64,000 bases of DNA from Bryoerythrophyllum caledonicum (lineage: Eukaryota > Streptophyta > Bryopsida > Pottiales > Pottiaceae): positions 7,395,519 through 7,459,518 of the forward strand of contig OZ020521.1 in NCBI GenBank assembly GCA_963971425.1, read 5' to 3'. Made by a program: the position numbers and the translations under genes. The notes beneath the pieces are model-generated. The model had not been told where the DNA came from, did not search any database, and saw only the letters and a program-made list of their open reading frames with translations. Shown here in pieces: positions 46,958-59,779 of the stretch. Position 1 is the stretch's first letter, and each line of letters opens with the position of its first letter.

Positions 46958-47815
46958 GGCTGTGATAGTCGGGCATCCGTGGATTCCTTGTTGGGCCCAC
47001 AAGAGTTCGCCCTTTCCCTTCGGAGTAAAGGGCTTTTGTTGCACTCTGCTGCAACCGCGCAGTCAACCATGGATTATTTGACCATGGCAGTGGACGACGG
47101 AGTTGTTGAAAGCCCTATTGCGCGGGAGCCAATTCATGAAAGGAACAACTCACCTTCGCCGCACTCGCCACGTTCAGTTCCGGGGTCTCCGCATCTAAAC
47201 CTAGATAATTGTACTCTGGCAAAGCGTATTCTCTATGACGGTTTAAGGGATGCCACTTACCAACGCTCGCTCACGGTGCGTGTTATGCTGACCTCCAAGT
47301 TATTGCACTATTGAGTCGTTCTTACCTAGGGAGTCTTGGTTTGTTGTTGAGGTACCTTGCACTCTTGTAGTTTTGCTTCATTTGAGCTTGTTTTTGTTCA
47401 TTGGATGTTAAATGTGCTATGTGAATTTTCTCTTCTGCATCTTAGCTCTAATCGACCTAAAGTGCAATAGGATGGATCTTGATGATGCAGTTTTCATGTG
47501 TGCCGTGTAGGTGTATTAGACCTAAAAGTGTATTTGTTTGGATTGTTTGTGGCGCCTATTGTGCAGGAACCATTTGGTAAATGTCTTCGCCCCCGTATTC
47601 TCTCAAGAAATGGTGCTGGAATCAAATGCTCTCCTTCCGCTCCCACCCGCCGTCACTCGCTGCCCAAATCAAACACGGACGAGGTGCGTAGGCGGGGTTT
47701 GCAGCGTCTTCTTGAGAGTCCATTAATGCAAGAGAATGGCGCAACATGGACTAAGCAACGTCAAAGGGCTTTTTTGAAGACGCGTATAGAGGCTTATGGA
47801 GGGACTCCCTAGACT
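46958..47815 (+). CDS. C-terminal exons of the ParB/methyltransferase/HAD unit, unknown domain
   Basis: Two exons, 46958-47275 and 47567-47815, with good splice signals (TTTCTACAG; CTCACG before GTGCGTG; TTGTGCAG). The first encodes DSLLGPQEFALSLRSKGLLL and a Ser/Pro-rich linker (NNSPSPHSPRSVPGSP). The second is basic (TRRHSLPKSNTDEVRRRGLQ) and ends KTRIEAYGGTP. No known domain. The intron between them and the one before each hold a P1 palindrome (47441 and 46723). Confidence 0.45.
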
Positions 47816-49676
47816 CTTTGATTAGTGATAGGGCGATTGTGTTTTGCCTCGAGGTAAATGAGTGTTGTGTGTGACTTTTTTTCATGAAGTTTTGAATATA
47901 GCTTGGATTAATGGTATATGCTTCCTTTACCGTTACCACTTTTTGGACAATCAACTATTTTGGTCCATCCATGGTATGAAATATAGTATTCATGATACAT
48001 TGTCTTTATGCTTTGCACCTTCAAATGTCTATATTTATTGATACTTCAACGACCATATATCTTCATAATCATGGAAATTTTCCAATATAACGAATATGGT
48101 GTTAAAGCTTACTATCTAATTTTTTTAATTTTCTCCCATTTCTTTCTAGATTTAATGCTAGTGTCCAAAAGCGAGTGGGAACACCTTCCCACATATTCCT
48201 CACAGCCTCTGACATGGTCCTACCCTTTCAATTTCCATCCACCCTATGGATGTATCGCGGCTCGTTTAGGTTTTGTGGCACAAGTGTAACTACTATTGAT
48301 TTCAAAGGTCCCACGATAGCCCCAATCTTCCTGCCACTCAGATGCAAGAGGTGCTTGATACCACAATGCTAAGTCATCAGAAGGCCACGTATTGGCAGTT
48401 GCAATGTTGCATTGTGTCATTGGAGTCTTATGAAGTTATGGAACTTCTTGATGAGTTTATCTAATGAGTCCATCTCCTCAAGTAACATCATTTTGAGGCC
48501 ATGTTCAAGAAGGCGGACAAAGCTTGGTTTGCAATTGCGGATCCACTCACTGCGGCTAAGTCGACGTCAACTTCGTAAAAACGGGTATAAGAGTGAATAT
48601 TCCTTCAGCGAACGTTGTTCATCATTAGTTCTTGCAATATTTCTATCACGGAATTCTGTTTCTACCTTCCATACGCCAATTGCAAGGAAGCTCCAATAGA
48701 AGTGCTATGAATGAGTTGTTGGATCTGCTTTGAAACCACTCAAAATTGCTTTGTTCGGAACGTGATTGGCAGAAGGATGTCAAATTGAAGGGGATTGACT
48801 CAAGTTCCATAATGTGGCAGAAAATACGTCTTCCATATTGCCGCTAGAAGAGTGCACTTGTTTGCATATTCATGGAAGTCCTCAAGAAACAATGGTGGCT
48901 GCGTTGTGGTCCACAGAGAGGCAAACATCGCAACACCTATCATGGCAAACACTTTCAATACATAAGAACGATGTCAAAGTAGTGACCAAAAGGAAATACA
49001 GACTACTTACAACAATATGAAGGTACAAGTACACATACCTAGTGAAAAACACTCCACAATGGACCCTTGCAAATTGCATCCAGAACCTACATCCTTGCGA
49101 CAAAATACAACTTATAGCTCTACTCGAAGCTCTACCAATTTCTTTCGTTGTTGATGAAAATGACTGTGAATCCTCCCCTAATGATCCAACATATAATATA
49201 GGTTCAACACTAGATACCTCTTTTAACTAGTATTTGAGTAGTCCAAAAAATTACAGCTCACAAACGGCGCACAATTTATAAAGTAACGGTGTTTCATGCA
49301 TGGAAAGGGTATGTGACCATATAAGGTAATTCTTTTATTACAAAAGAACTTCGTATTACAGTAATTTCTAATTCATGCTCAAAGGTATAGCGTACTATAA
49401 GAGACATGGTGAATTCTCTAAACTACCATAGTTTCTTATAATTTTCATACAATACTCAATTTTGTCTATATGAAGTATCCAAGAATGCCTTTGTTTATGG
49501 ATGGATCGAATAATGGAAAAAAGTTGTTCGGTAATGTGTTAAATTAGTCTATGTGTTTACAGTCAATATTAAATGGGACATCCACATATGCATCAAAAGA
49601 CTCCAACAATTACAAAGATGATATCAAACAAAAGTAGGCTCCATATAAAATCAAAACAAAAAATCAAACCGAAGAA
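47816..49676. other. Stretch without a supportable gene
   Basis: Only fragments of frames are seen, such as FKKADKAWFAIADPLTA near 48.5 kb. They are too broken to assign and probably come from an old transposon. AT-rich. Confidence 0.4.
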
Positions 49677-51290
49677 TTACGAATCTTCCGCCAAAAAATC
49701 AACAAAGTCATCCTTGTCCAAACAAGGGACACTATTGTCGGACCCACTACCATCAGCCTCATTGTCTATGGACAGCCTTGAAATGGACCTACGACAGGAT
49801 GCCTGAGAAACATTTGGAGGGGATGATTGTGCTGCCATTGCATCTACAACACCACTATCTCATGAAGCAAAACCATACAAGTACGGCGGACTCTTCACCA
49901 ACTTTAACAACCTTGACAATACCCTTGCCCGCGTTGTTGATGGCCAAGCCATCAACAACCTCGACCAAACGCATAAAACCAGAGCGAAATTGTTGTTAAA
50001 GTTGGAAATAAAATTACAAACTCTCTTTAAAACACACTCATGCAAAATTCACCAAACAGGTAGAGAACTTACTTGCAAGTTCTCTTACCAATTGTCTTCA
50101 CCTGTGGCTCATCGTCATTGAGCTCCAACATGCGCTTACGAGAGTCCTTCTGCACTACTGGTGCCATTGCCGACTACACCTCGACCAACTTAGGAATCAA
50201 GGGTCGGAGGAACCCCTCAACCAAGTTCGGGTCAGACTCCAATGCCAAGATGTGGCGCTTTAAGGCCTTTCAAGCCTTAATTGATGACCCTTCACAAGAT
50301 AAGTAAATAAATCCGTTTCAAACTTGGAACTATGGATAAGGATAATATAATTTGAGGTAGTAAGAAAACTTACTAGTAGATGTTGTCTGATCAAGAACTA
50401 TGTTGTCTTCTTTGGTGCAAAAGCGAATCAAAGCCTAATGAGGTTTGTGGACTCCTTGCGCGCTTCCTGCGATGGCTCTATGGTGGTCCCTTCATCGTTA
50501 GCGTGTCTTGTGTGACAAGATCGGTCAAGTCACCATTCGAGGACAGTTAAATCCCTTTGAGGATCAACTCCATCCTATTGTAGAAAGAAAAAGGGGCCGT
50601 TGACTCCGACTTTCTCACAAAACACTTCGCTAGTAAGTACTTGTGAGTGCGCATGGGCTGCCCATTGTGCGAGATTGGCAGGCATTGCTAGCAAACCACT
50701 TTGTCTCCTCGATGAACTCCGCCCAATCTACCAAGCCGAGAAGTTCATTGAAAATGAACTCGAAGCCTGGGTAGAATACGATCAACGATGCTCCGCCACC
50801 ACAACTTGGTCTAAACGGTTGGATAATCATCCTCTTCAGAGATATTGTCAAAGATAGGCATGATAGAAAGAACACTCTCAGTCTCTCATACACCACCGAC
50901 ATTCCAATAGAAGAATCCACCTATTTGAACACTATGATCGTATATACGGTCTGTAAGAGCTTCGTGAAGTTTGTTGAGAACCGGCTCTTGGTTGAGGACA
51001 AAATTCCTTGTAATGGTATCACCACAACATGAATGGCAAGCAATGTACCCCCCTACTAAGCAATGAGCTTCTCGTGTCTCTCTTCATCACTAATGCTCCA
51101 AGCTACTTGTTCCTCTCCTTGGCTTCCTTCTTCATTGTCCTTGCGATCTCTTTCTCCACCCTCAGGGCCTCCTTCTTTGCCGCCTTAGCCGCCTTTGTAG
51201 CAGCCACTTCTTTCTCCTTCTTAATCAACTCCACATCCACATGCCCAACCATCGAAGGAACTGATGGAGGAAACATCCCGTTGTCGTGGT
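49677..51290 (-). pseudogene. Decayed minus-strand gene of unknown family
   Basis: Reading from right to left: a Lys/Glu/Ala coiled coil (VDVELIKKEKEVAATKAAKA and on) near 51250-51100; a segment at 50920-50640 with FRPSCGGGASLIVFYPGFEF; a segment near 50290-50080 with ALKRHILALESDPNLVEGFL and MLELNDDEPQVKTIGK; and a C-terminus near 49830-49677 (SGSDNSVPCLDKDDFVDFLA, then ED and S before the stop). The pieces have protein-like composition but stops interrupt them. Introns were not resolved. I do not recognise the family; a transposon gene is the likeliest source. Confidence 0.35.
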
Positions 51291-52660
51291 AGAGAGTTTA
51301 TGTTCCAAGAAAATACTGGATTTCTGGCTGCCACTTTTACTCAATCAAGTTCTTGATAAAAGAAACTCCAAATATATATGAAGATTGTCCCTTTCAAGAG
51401 ACAATCACTTCATTACACAAGTCCTTATAGGACAAAGGAACCCAACTATCTAAGGAAACTATATAATTTTACAAGCCTTAGAAAAGGAAACTAACCCGAA
51501 TCCTAAGAGCTTGTATCTCTTAATCTAACCGTCTAAATAGATCCAAACTTCAGCAGTAGAAGTGATATACTATTAAAATTAGCTACACAAAGTTTCAACC
51601 GTAGATACCTCACGGATCTTGAGATATCAGAGAAATACCTACAGCCTCTCTAAAACCTTGTTTACAAACACCCGCGCACCAAAATCTTCATAACTTCCAA
51701 GAAAATGCTCCAAACGCTATGAAACTTAAGATATAGCTTGACAGCATAATAAACCACCTTCTTGAAAAATATTAGCCAAAAACTCGTCCAGAAGCCAAAG
51801 ATATGGCCAAAACCGCCACCAACATCAAAGTAATATACTTACAGTCTTAGAAAATATTTGTGCGCTGTTCAGCTCCAAATATCTCCTACATAAAAGCTCC
51901 AAATCCTTCGATTCTTCCGCGTAAAAGGTAGAGCTTGAAAACACCTTTGTAGTTACTCTTCCCGATCTCCAAAAGCTTTCTTGAAACTCCCGGAATGCTC
52001 AAAAGAGTGGCAGTAGGTTCCCAAATCGCCCCCTAACTTCTAATGCTCATAACTTCTTAACCCCAACTCCAAATCCTACGTTTTTTGTACCCAAAGTATA
52101 GCCTGCAATCCAAACTACTCGAATATGGCCTCCCTCGATCGAATGCCGCCTTCAGAGTCGCTGAAACGCTTGATAAGGCCGCGGACAGCCCCCTTGATTC
52201 TCATTGGACACGAGAATCGGCGAATGGGAGGAGGACATTTCATCCAAAACCCATCCCCCTCCATCCCTTGCCACCTCCTCCTATCCTTTGCCACCTCCTT
52301 CTTATCCTTCGCCACCTCCTTCTTATCCTTCTATCCCTTGCCATATCATTCTATGTTTTTTTTTACACTATCTTTTGCATATTCAATTCTATCCTTTCTA
52401 TTTAAACATTTAGAACTAAACTCTAAACTTTGAGGCCAAACTTTATCTAAAAGCTTAACATCAAACATTTAAGTCCTAAATAATCCAAAGACTTCAACTA
52501 ATTTAACAAAAACGTACGAAATAACCCTTTCATATCAACTTTCAAACTAATTTACCAACTATTATAACAAACCCCAAACTTATAAACATATTACCAATCG
52601 TGATTGGTTTTTTACATATTTTGGTAATCCCAATGCTACAAACGCTTATATACTACTGGA
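51291..52660. other. Non-coding stretch with a short minisatellite
   Basis: No gene supported. At 52262-52340 about three and a half copies of a 21-bp unit (CCTTTGCCACCTCCTTCTTAT-like, one base removed here: CTTTGCCACCTCCTTCTTAT) lie in tandem. Confidence 0.5.
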
Positions 52661-52675
52661 TGACATCTTCGCACA

Positions 52676-52945
52676 TCGATCACGGCTCAGCGGGCTGGCT
52701 GAGCATTCCGCCACACTAAACTAGTTCAAAGTTCGATTCCCGTAGACTCCCTGAACGGTTAATGTGACGCGTGGTCCTGGGGGCTGCTAAAACCTTAGCA
52801 GTGAGACAGCCGGTTGACGCTCCTAAAGCCTGAGCTAGTGACAAGATGCAGGAATATCATTCCCAAGATAAGGCTCGCCCCGGTAAAGTATGACCGTGTG
52901 GTTGAGGATGAATCCACTAGTCATATCTTCACTGTTGGCCTAGAC
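52676..52945 (+). mobile_element. tRNA-derived SINE
   Basis: A pol III A-box-like word (GGCTCAGCGGGCTGG, from 52684) and a B box (AGTTCGATTCCCG, around 52729-52741) are spaced as in a tRNA-derived promoter. They are followed by a roughly 200-bp unrelated body containing CCTGGGGGCTGCTAAAACC and ending near a T-rich stretch. The head resembles AU-type plant SINEs. It does not fold as a functional tRNA. No target-site duplication was fixed. Confidence 0.6.
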
Positions 52946-53924
52946 CATTCAATACCCCCTATTTTTCTATACTAATATATGTTTTCACACCATGTATGTA
53001 ATCACTTCACGACACCGTCATCACCATCAAAGACTGGTAAGGAATCACAACGGGTCCTCAACTTCATCTCCTCGCCCGAGATAGAATGAGAATCCTTTAG
53101 TTCTAAGTATTAAGGGAGTGCACCAAGTGGTAACAAGAAAAACGACGCAACCGTGCCTCCGTGAAGATGTATAGGGCATCTGTAGGTTCCTTCTACATGT
53201 TCAAGTGGATCGGCAGATGTTCAGGCTGCATGGCTCTCTTGGCAACTAGCTCCCTCTAAAAGTAGCGAACCAACGCTCTCTTCATCGACCTTTCACACCC
53301 CAGCTGCGTCAAAAATTCCTTGGTCCTCATGAAGTCAATCTTCTTTTCCATAACTTGGCAAAGTTCCTTACCTCGAGTGTCACTCTCTATCAGAGCGAAG
53401 CTAGTATGTGAGCGGGGAGCAAGGAGCAGGGAGCAGGGAGCAGGGAAAATGGAAGCAGAGAGCAGGAACTTGCAAAAATCTCTATTGAGATTTTAAAAAT
53501 TCGGTTGTTAAAATATAAAAATCATGTAACTTATATTTCTTTAAAAATTAGCAAAAAGATGCCTATGACCGTGTACCACAGGGGGTCCTAAACCGCGAAT
53601 AAAATATGGATTTGCACATTAAGAGACGTTGAATCTGGTTTGAAAAAATTCAAAATTTCAAAAGTTTGAGGGGATTGGAATATATTATTCACTACTTTAT
53701 TTTTTTACTCAATTGGTGAAAAGATAAAATTATAAACTTGAATAAGTCGCACATAAGCCACGGAAGATTTCAATAAGTCGCACAGTCGCACATAAGCTAC
53801 GAAAGATTTCAAAAACTTGGTAGTGGCCCTTTTCGTCGCACTCCATATTCAAATATAACCCAACAAACTTAATACACAATTTCAAACCCTACAGTATAAA
53901 GGAAACTACAAATTACTTTCTACA
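52946..53924. other. Non-coding flank downstream of the MULE gene with short tandem repeats
   Basis: 53412-53460 has tandem GGAGCAGGGAGCA units. 53742-53812 has two copies of an AGTCGCACATAAGCYACG-containing unit of about 35 bp. This could include the 3' end of the MULE, but I could not identify its terminal inverted repeat. Confidence 0.45.
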
Positions 53925-56900
53925 TCATGGTGATACGTGGCATAAAACCCCAGTTTCTAGAACACGCTTCACTTCATTGAAGCTAAAGCTCGGGGCATGC
54001 ATAAACACATCAATTGCGGAATCCAAACTACAGATAACAGTAAAGATGTAGTAAAGATGCTTGCATTGGGTCCATTGTCCTCGTTTTCCTAAGGACTTTG
54101 TCAACATCTCTTTGAAGTATGGACATGAACAATCTGGAAATGAACCTACAGTGATCAGGTACTGTTGAGAATTGGGAACTATACCGGATTCTAGAGTAAC
54201 GATGCATCCAAATCCTGGATGAGGTACCATGGTCACTTGATGAATGCGACACTTGAGGGTGACAGCTGATGCACAATTGTTGAGATGTTTTGTTGTAGGA
54301 GCCCTCATATTCCTGCGAATACTCTTCCCAGATCTGATCTTAGGATATTCATCAGGGGAATCCATAGTGGAATGAAAACTCATATCAAGGGTAGGACCTT
54401 GACTACCAAAAAGTCGTCTTGGAGACATCGCCACACGCTGAGGTAGTTGAAAACCTGCATTCTCGAGTGCCAAAATTTCTTTCTTCGAAAGATTAGTTCC
54501 AATTTGAACTGGCCAGACACTTGGAACATCAGGTTTCGAGAGGACCCACTTGCGTTTGGTGCCCTTCACACAACGCTCGATGTCGTCATTGCAGAAGAAG
54601 AATTGCATGCGCTCGACCTTGTTCTTCTTATAATTGTCCATCATTCCAACATAGGTAGGAGCAGGAGTGCTTTTGTTGTCTTGCACAATTCTTGCAATAC
54701 ACTTCCTCTTGGTAACTGCCTGTAATGCAAAACATGCTTTTGCAGAAGTCTTTGGCAATCTAGCAATGTGCCATTGCGACTTATTGCATACAGTCTCCTG
54801 AACGGCAGTAGTATGGCTTGAAAGAGATCTCAATGGAGATTGAATCACCTCTGTTGCCATGGGAACGGTTTCTTCTTCAGGTACGGAAGAAAGAAACTCC
54901 TCGTGAACATTACTCATACTAGGTGCACCCGTACGAGCTCTGGATGTTCTGGTATTGATTCTTGGATAGGAATAGTTTACCTTGTCAGGCCGATGGGACT
55001 CGTGCTCGTCACCTAAAGGCATGTCGGGCTTGCGTTTTTGACTACCAAATACTTCTTCTCCTTCCATGTGGGGATGACGAGTGCAAAATTCATCAGCTCC
55101 AGGCATTTTTGCTATTGCCTCGTTGAGAACCTTGGGGTTTCCAAAGCGAGAGACAGAGCGTTGGGCAACCCTTAATAGCAACTCCTCCTTTCCAGGCCCA
55201 TTGCCTCCACGTTCCCCTTTAAGAAACTGATAATACTTCACCACTTGCATAAATGCCCTAACAAAGTCATCCACAGTGGCCACATACAAGTCATTTCCTC
55301 GATTTCCGGACTGCTGGAGCCATTTGTTGTGGACTGTCTCTGCAAGATTGCATGAGGGCATCTCGGCAAGCTCAGCCTCATTAAGATTCTACACACATGC
55401 CATGGAATGAAGGAACAAAGGTGTTATTCAACAAATAACATGGAAATTGATGAGTACGAATATTTTGGCACATAAATGAATGGTTTCATAAAACATGTAT
55501 ATGGCTTTCGCTTACCAATTGCATAAAGCCACCCCACTGGCGGTATCGAAAATGCCAAAATGCTAGCCACAGCTCCAAACGACTCAAGCTCTCCCCCGTT
55601 GCGGCACCTAAAGAATGCCACCATCCTACGATGGCGTGGTAGCGAGTTTCGGCCTCATTAAATGTTGTTGCATTCTTATATTGCTTGCAAAGCTGTCGAT
55701 GTTGATCTTGGAGGTCAGCCTTGATGTCGGCCTTCGTATGCTTCTCAAGAGATTGGGTCCAATGGAAGAAGCATGTTCGTTCTTGATTGGCCATTGGGAT
55801 GGATGCATCGCCACTTCCATAGATGACCCGCACTGCATTCCAATTTGCTTGCGCGCTATCAGCCATGAATCCTTTGAACTTAGGATCCGGTATGTCATGC
55901 CTAGCTGCTACTGCATTTAGATTCTTCCAAAAAATGCATTGAGCAGCGGCATCTTCAGACTGCATATCACAAACCGCCACAGTCATAACCCTACACAAAG
56001 TTGAGTCGTACACATGGCAAGCCATCGTGGTCCACTGCTTTACACGCTTGACATGGTCAAACATCAACCATGCGTCTTCGAGGTCGCCGGTGGGCTGCAT
56101 TCGTCTTACCAAGTCAACTCCACTTCCTGGCCCCACTTCAGACATCTTGAAGACAAATACCTTATCTGAATCAGATCCTTGGCCCGGAAGTTTATTTTCC
56201 TGAATGAAAGCCCAATTGCTGCAACCCCTCAATTTTGTGATACTATCCATGATGCCATACCGCCGTAGGTACTTGAAACTTGTGACCTGATTTCGAATAC
56301 TAGGTGAACTGATGGACTTGCACATATCCAAAACAGGTACTAACTCCTCCAGGTTCAAGGTCTTCGACGGAACATCTTCAGGTCGTAGAAGAAGCTCTCC
56401 AAGAATATCTTTACTTGCCTCCAAAACAATTGCAGAGGTAGTAGCATTTGGGGTCCTTTCAACATGCTCCCCAAGAAGGGCATTGGTCCTCTCGATCAAC
56501 TCCCTATAGTCACCAACTTTGACAGGATGTCTATGAACCCCTAAATGCACACATGCGCGAGTCATAATTGAACTGCCAAACACATAGTATATTCTAGAAT
56601 CGCAGCTAGCAAGGCAAGAAGGGGGTGTCTTACAAATCTTACAAACCAGTGATGAACCGTTCGGTGGAAGACAACCAACCCCAAACTTTGCCGAAGTCGA
56701 GCCCTCCCACTCCGTACTGTTGATGGAAGATGTTCGATGGACACGAGTCAAGTAGGCACAATTGCGGTTATTGCATTGGAGATGGCCCACACAACTGGAT
56801 GTGCGAAATGTCAGTCCCGCGTCATTTTTGATATGCGAGGTAATTGTCTTTGTCCAAGCGTGGCCGTCGTATCGCTTGTCCATTCCTGTCATCAACTTCG

Positions 56901-57615
56901 CTTGCGAGAGCATTCCAGAGGCTTGGACGGGAGGTAATTCAAAAATGACATCCTCATTGAAATCAGGGGGTAGACTATGTACTCTTTGAATACAAACAGT
57001 ACTATAGTCAAGCTTCTTGAGCATGTTTCTAGATCCTTTTCCATCACGTAACTGCTTTAGTGAGTCAATAATACTAACAGAGTCACTAAAGCTCGTAGGA
57101 GAAGATCCACTTCTACCCGAGATGCGATCAACCGATGAATCTGGCCTTGAGCAATCAACGATGGTACGCGACAAAGGAATCTTACGAGCAGGAGAATCAA
57201 TATCGGAGTCATCACTTATGATAGTGACAAAGTTAGAATCAAGCTGAACCTTTACTTCAGAGAGTATGGGAGCATTTGAACAATGAGGAGTACGATCCTC
57301 TGCGGATGGGTTCTCAGCAATGTAACTTACGCCATAGACTCTGAATCTACCTGGCTTAAGCAACCACTGCTTCTCATTATCAATATATGTATGATGCTGA
57401 CCTAGCGTATGAGTAATGCGTCCAGAGGAACCATCAAACATTTCTTCGTCGAGATACAAAGAGTCTGCTTTCAAATGAAATCTCAGGCTCAATCGTGACG
57501 CAGAAATATGAGCAAATCCATCTTCAAAGAGAGGGATTGTGAAAGGCAAACTATCAAGAGAAGCGCGTATGACAGCCATAGTGTAGTGACACTCATCTAT
57601 CTCCTTTGCGGCCAT
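53925..57615 (-). CDS. MULE transposase with WRKY-GCM1 and SWIM zinc fingers, apparently intact
   Basis: Two exons, 57615-55516 and 55388-53925, join in frame across a 127-bp GT-AG intron (1187 aa). The start is the first ATG (MAAKEIDE), a little after a possible leader acceptor at 57647. Residues about 250-370 form a WRKY-GCM1-type finger: SCVGHLQCNNRNC, VCKICKTPPSC and HLGVHRHP. The MULE DDE core has Asp 520 (AWLMFDHV) or a nearby Asp first, Asp 586 (FMADSAQANWNAV) second, a CxxH in TCFFHW, and Glu 717 in NLAETVHNKW. The intron separates the second Asp from the Glu. Near residue 1120 is a SWIM finger (CSCPYF ... CKH). MULEs of this make are cut-and-paste DNA transposons. No stop or frameshift is seen, so this may be an active or recently active copy. 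Terminal inverted repeats were not found by eye. Confidence 0.85.
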
Positions 57616-58295
57616 TCCGCCAGAGGTACTATCACACAATTGCAATCTGGAAAGGACTCTAGAAGTCAATGTCAATGAATATATTCAGTGCCTATGAGAG
57701 GAAGTAAATCTGAAAGAGATCAAACGATTGAATTGACCACAAAGTAAATCAACAGCTGTGATGCAAGAGATTGATGAGGTGGCAAATCGTAAGCCAGTAA
57801 TGAATATTATTGGTTCCTAAATCTGTAGTATAATAGGACTTGATGACAAAGAATTGAAAGATATATATGAAATAGATCTCTGGGCCTGATTGGAGGTTAG
57901 TGAAGCAATTCTATTGGGATAATCGACAAGATTGACAGCTTTGCCAGTGCACTGAATGGTCAATAATAGACAAATAACTGAGACTGGACGCCGTCACCGA
58001 TGTCAGTGATAGTCAAAATAGGATAGTACTCGTGTACAATATAGAGTGTATTGTTAGTCGAATTCCATTTTTGATGACTGTTAAAGCACGCTGAGTACAT
58101 CGAGATGAGAATTGAACGAATAGTTACACAGTAGTACAGATTCATCATCCCTATCGGTAGTCTCCATAAAAGGACCCGCAGTTGTGGTGTTTCAATGGAG
58201 AGTGATGAGATGGTGATTGTGATCATGTTGGTAGGTGTCTAAGTAGGTGACTGAAAATATATGTACTTAGAGGGGTTCGGTATTCTCTAGTTCAA
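57616..58295 (-). promoter_or_regulatory. Upstream region of the MULE gene
   Basis: AT-rich, no coding sequence supported. On the minus strand CTTTCCAG at about 57654-57647 could be the acceptor of a leader intron. It separates the MULE from a divergent short exon at 58296. Confidence 0.35.
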
Positions 58296-58619
58296 ATGCT
58301 AAATGGGCAGTTTAGGTCGCCATCAGCACGAGGTAGAAGAGGAAGAAGGAAGACCGGATTCAGATTCTCCAGTAGAAAGACCATAACTAGATATAGATTG
58401 CAGAAAGAACTGAAGTTGAGGGAAGGTCAGGGAGGTAGAGAATGTTCAAAGGGGTCAAGTACAAGTGAAGGAAGTAATAGGAATTATGAGAGCAATGGAG
58501 ATGACGGTGGAGCTTCTGAAACCAATATATCAAATCTGATGTCTACGGTGAAGGAGTTGAGATTTGAATCAAGTGCATCGGAAGAAAGTCACGGATCCCA
58601 ACATATCGCACTGGCTGAG
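58296..58619 (+). CDS. Short basic exon of an unknown gene
   Basis: ATG at 58296, open for 108 codons to a good donor (CTGGCTGAG followed by GTAGGTTTTG). Arg/Lys-rich N-terminus (SARGRRGRRKTGFRFSSRK), then Ser/Glu/Asn-rich. No downstream exon was recognised. It may be the second, divergent gene of the MULE or an unrelated host exon. Confidence 0.3.
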
Positions 58620-59470
58620 GTAGGTTTTGTCGATTGCCTTGTACTTTTGGAATTATTTCATTGTTTATTGAGAATTATACTCTACAAATCTAATGATTTG
58701 CATTGATGCACCATTTTGCTAAATGGACTTCAATTTAGAGAATTGAAGAAGTAACAACACTATAAACATTGATAAGAAGCTGAATATGTTCATTCCATTT
58801 TGCAACTAGATTACAAGAAACTGAGAGGGTGGCCTTACTGAATATGGAGGCTGGCAATAAATATACTAGATAATACTAGATAATACAATAACCTTAGCGC
58901 ACATTTGTCCATTGTCCTTATTCATTAACTGCTTCATTGACCAAGAAGATTAAGTAAATTAAACTAAAATACGCATAACACCATAGATCCATGGTCGAGT
59001 ATAATAATTTTGATTCCGACTCATAATTTATGAATCATCAGAATAACATAATATATGATAATCACCAGTATGGACTTATCAAAATTTGGACGGGAAGTCA
59101 AATATTCAGCTCTACAGGATCTTAAAGAATACTAAAAGATTACTATTCGTTACTACTGCGGATTAATGAGGATGCATTTCAGTTTGCAACGCACCAATCT
59201 TCAAAATAACAGGTACTTGAGGGCCTACGAATTCATTAAGATTCGTACCTGCTGAATGTAGTACGAATACTGAAATGAATGGTCGTCATCCTCTCGAGCC
59301 GGAAACCCTTGGCCAGGCTATATGCTCTTTCCCAGAGGTCGCAAGCAGCTTCATCTATTCTTCTGTTTTTGGATCAGGTGGTCTTATGGTCGTTCAGTTT
59401 CCACGTAGGGTTTGTTCTTTGCTGTGCTGACGAAATGAACTGAGATTTCTGTGACTCTTTCCCAGAATGA
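58620..59470. other. AT-rich stretch without a supportable gene
   Basis: No coding frame, repeat or RNA gene could be supported here. The right part probably contains the promoter of the second ParB-like gene. Confidence 0.4.
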
Positions 59471-59779
59471 GGCTCACGCACGTTTGGATTGGTGGGGATG
59501 CAGGAGTGTGGTCACCGTAAACGCGGCGACCGGGTAGCAACGCATATTGACAACCAGGACTTTGCAATCACCATCGGCGGTTTCTGCAAGGTACAATATC
59601 TAACAAACATTGAATCGCATGATGTATTCAAGATTCACAATTCTGATTCTAGGGTTTGATCGGGCTATGTTCATTTGTTCACTGAATTTTGCGTTAGGGG
59701 ACGTGCTATCACTTGGGAGCCGCTGGGCGTGAGTAGGTCGTAGATTAGGTTATACTATTTCCTCCGTCGGTGCCGACGT

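Larger units (their letters stand above)
40851..47461. repeat. Dispersed P1 palindromes confined to introns
   Basis: Starts: 40851; 42419 and 42515; 44031, 44126 and 44250; 45367; 46723; 47441. By the splice model these lie in six introns ending at 40943, 42616, 44300, 45470, 46957 and 47566. One predicted intron (ending at 45895) has none. No copy was found in an exon. Pairs in one intron are 96, 95 and 124 bp apart. Copies toward the 3' end are more degenerate. Confidence 0.85.

Noticed and set aside
48000-49250. hAT-like transposase remnants
   Set aside because: Only short, broken frames with no diagnostic motif.
52676-52760. Functional tRNA gene
   Set aside because: Box-like words are present but a cloverleaf with a paired acceptor stem cannot be drawn; a SINE head fits better.
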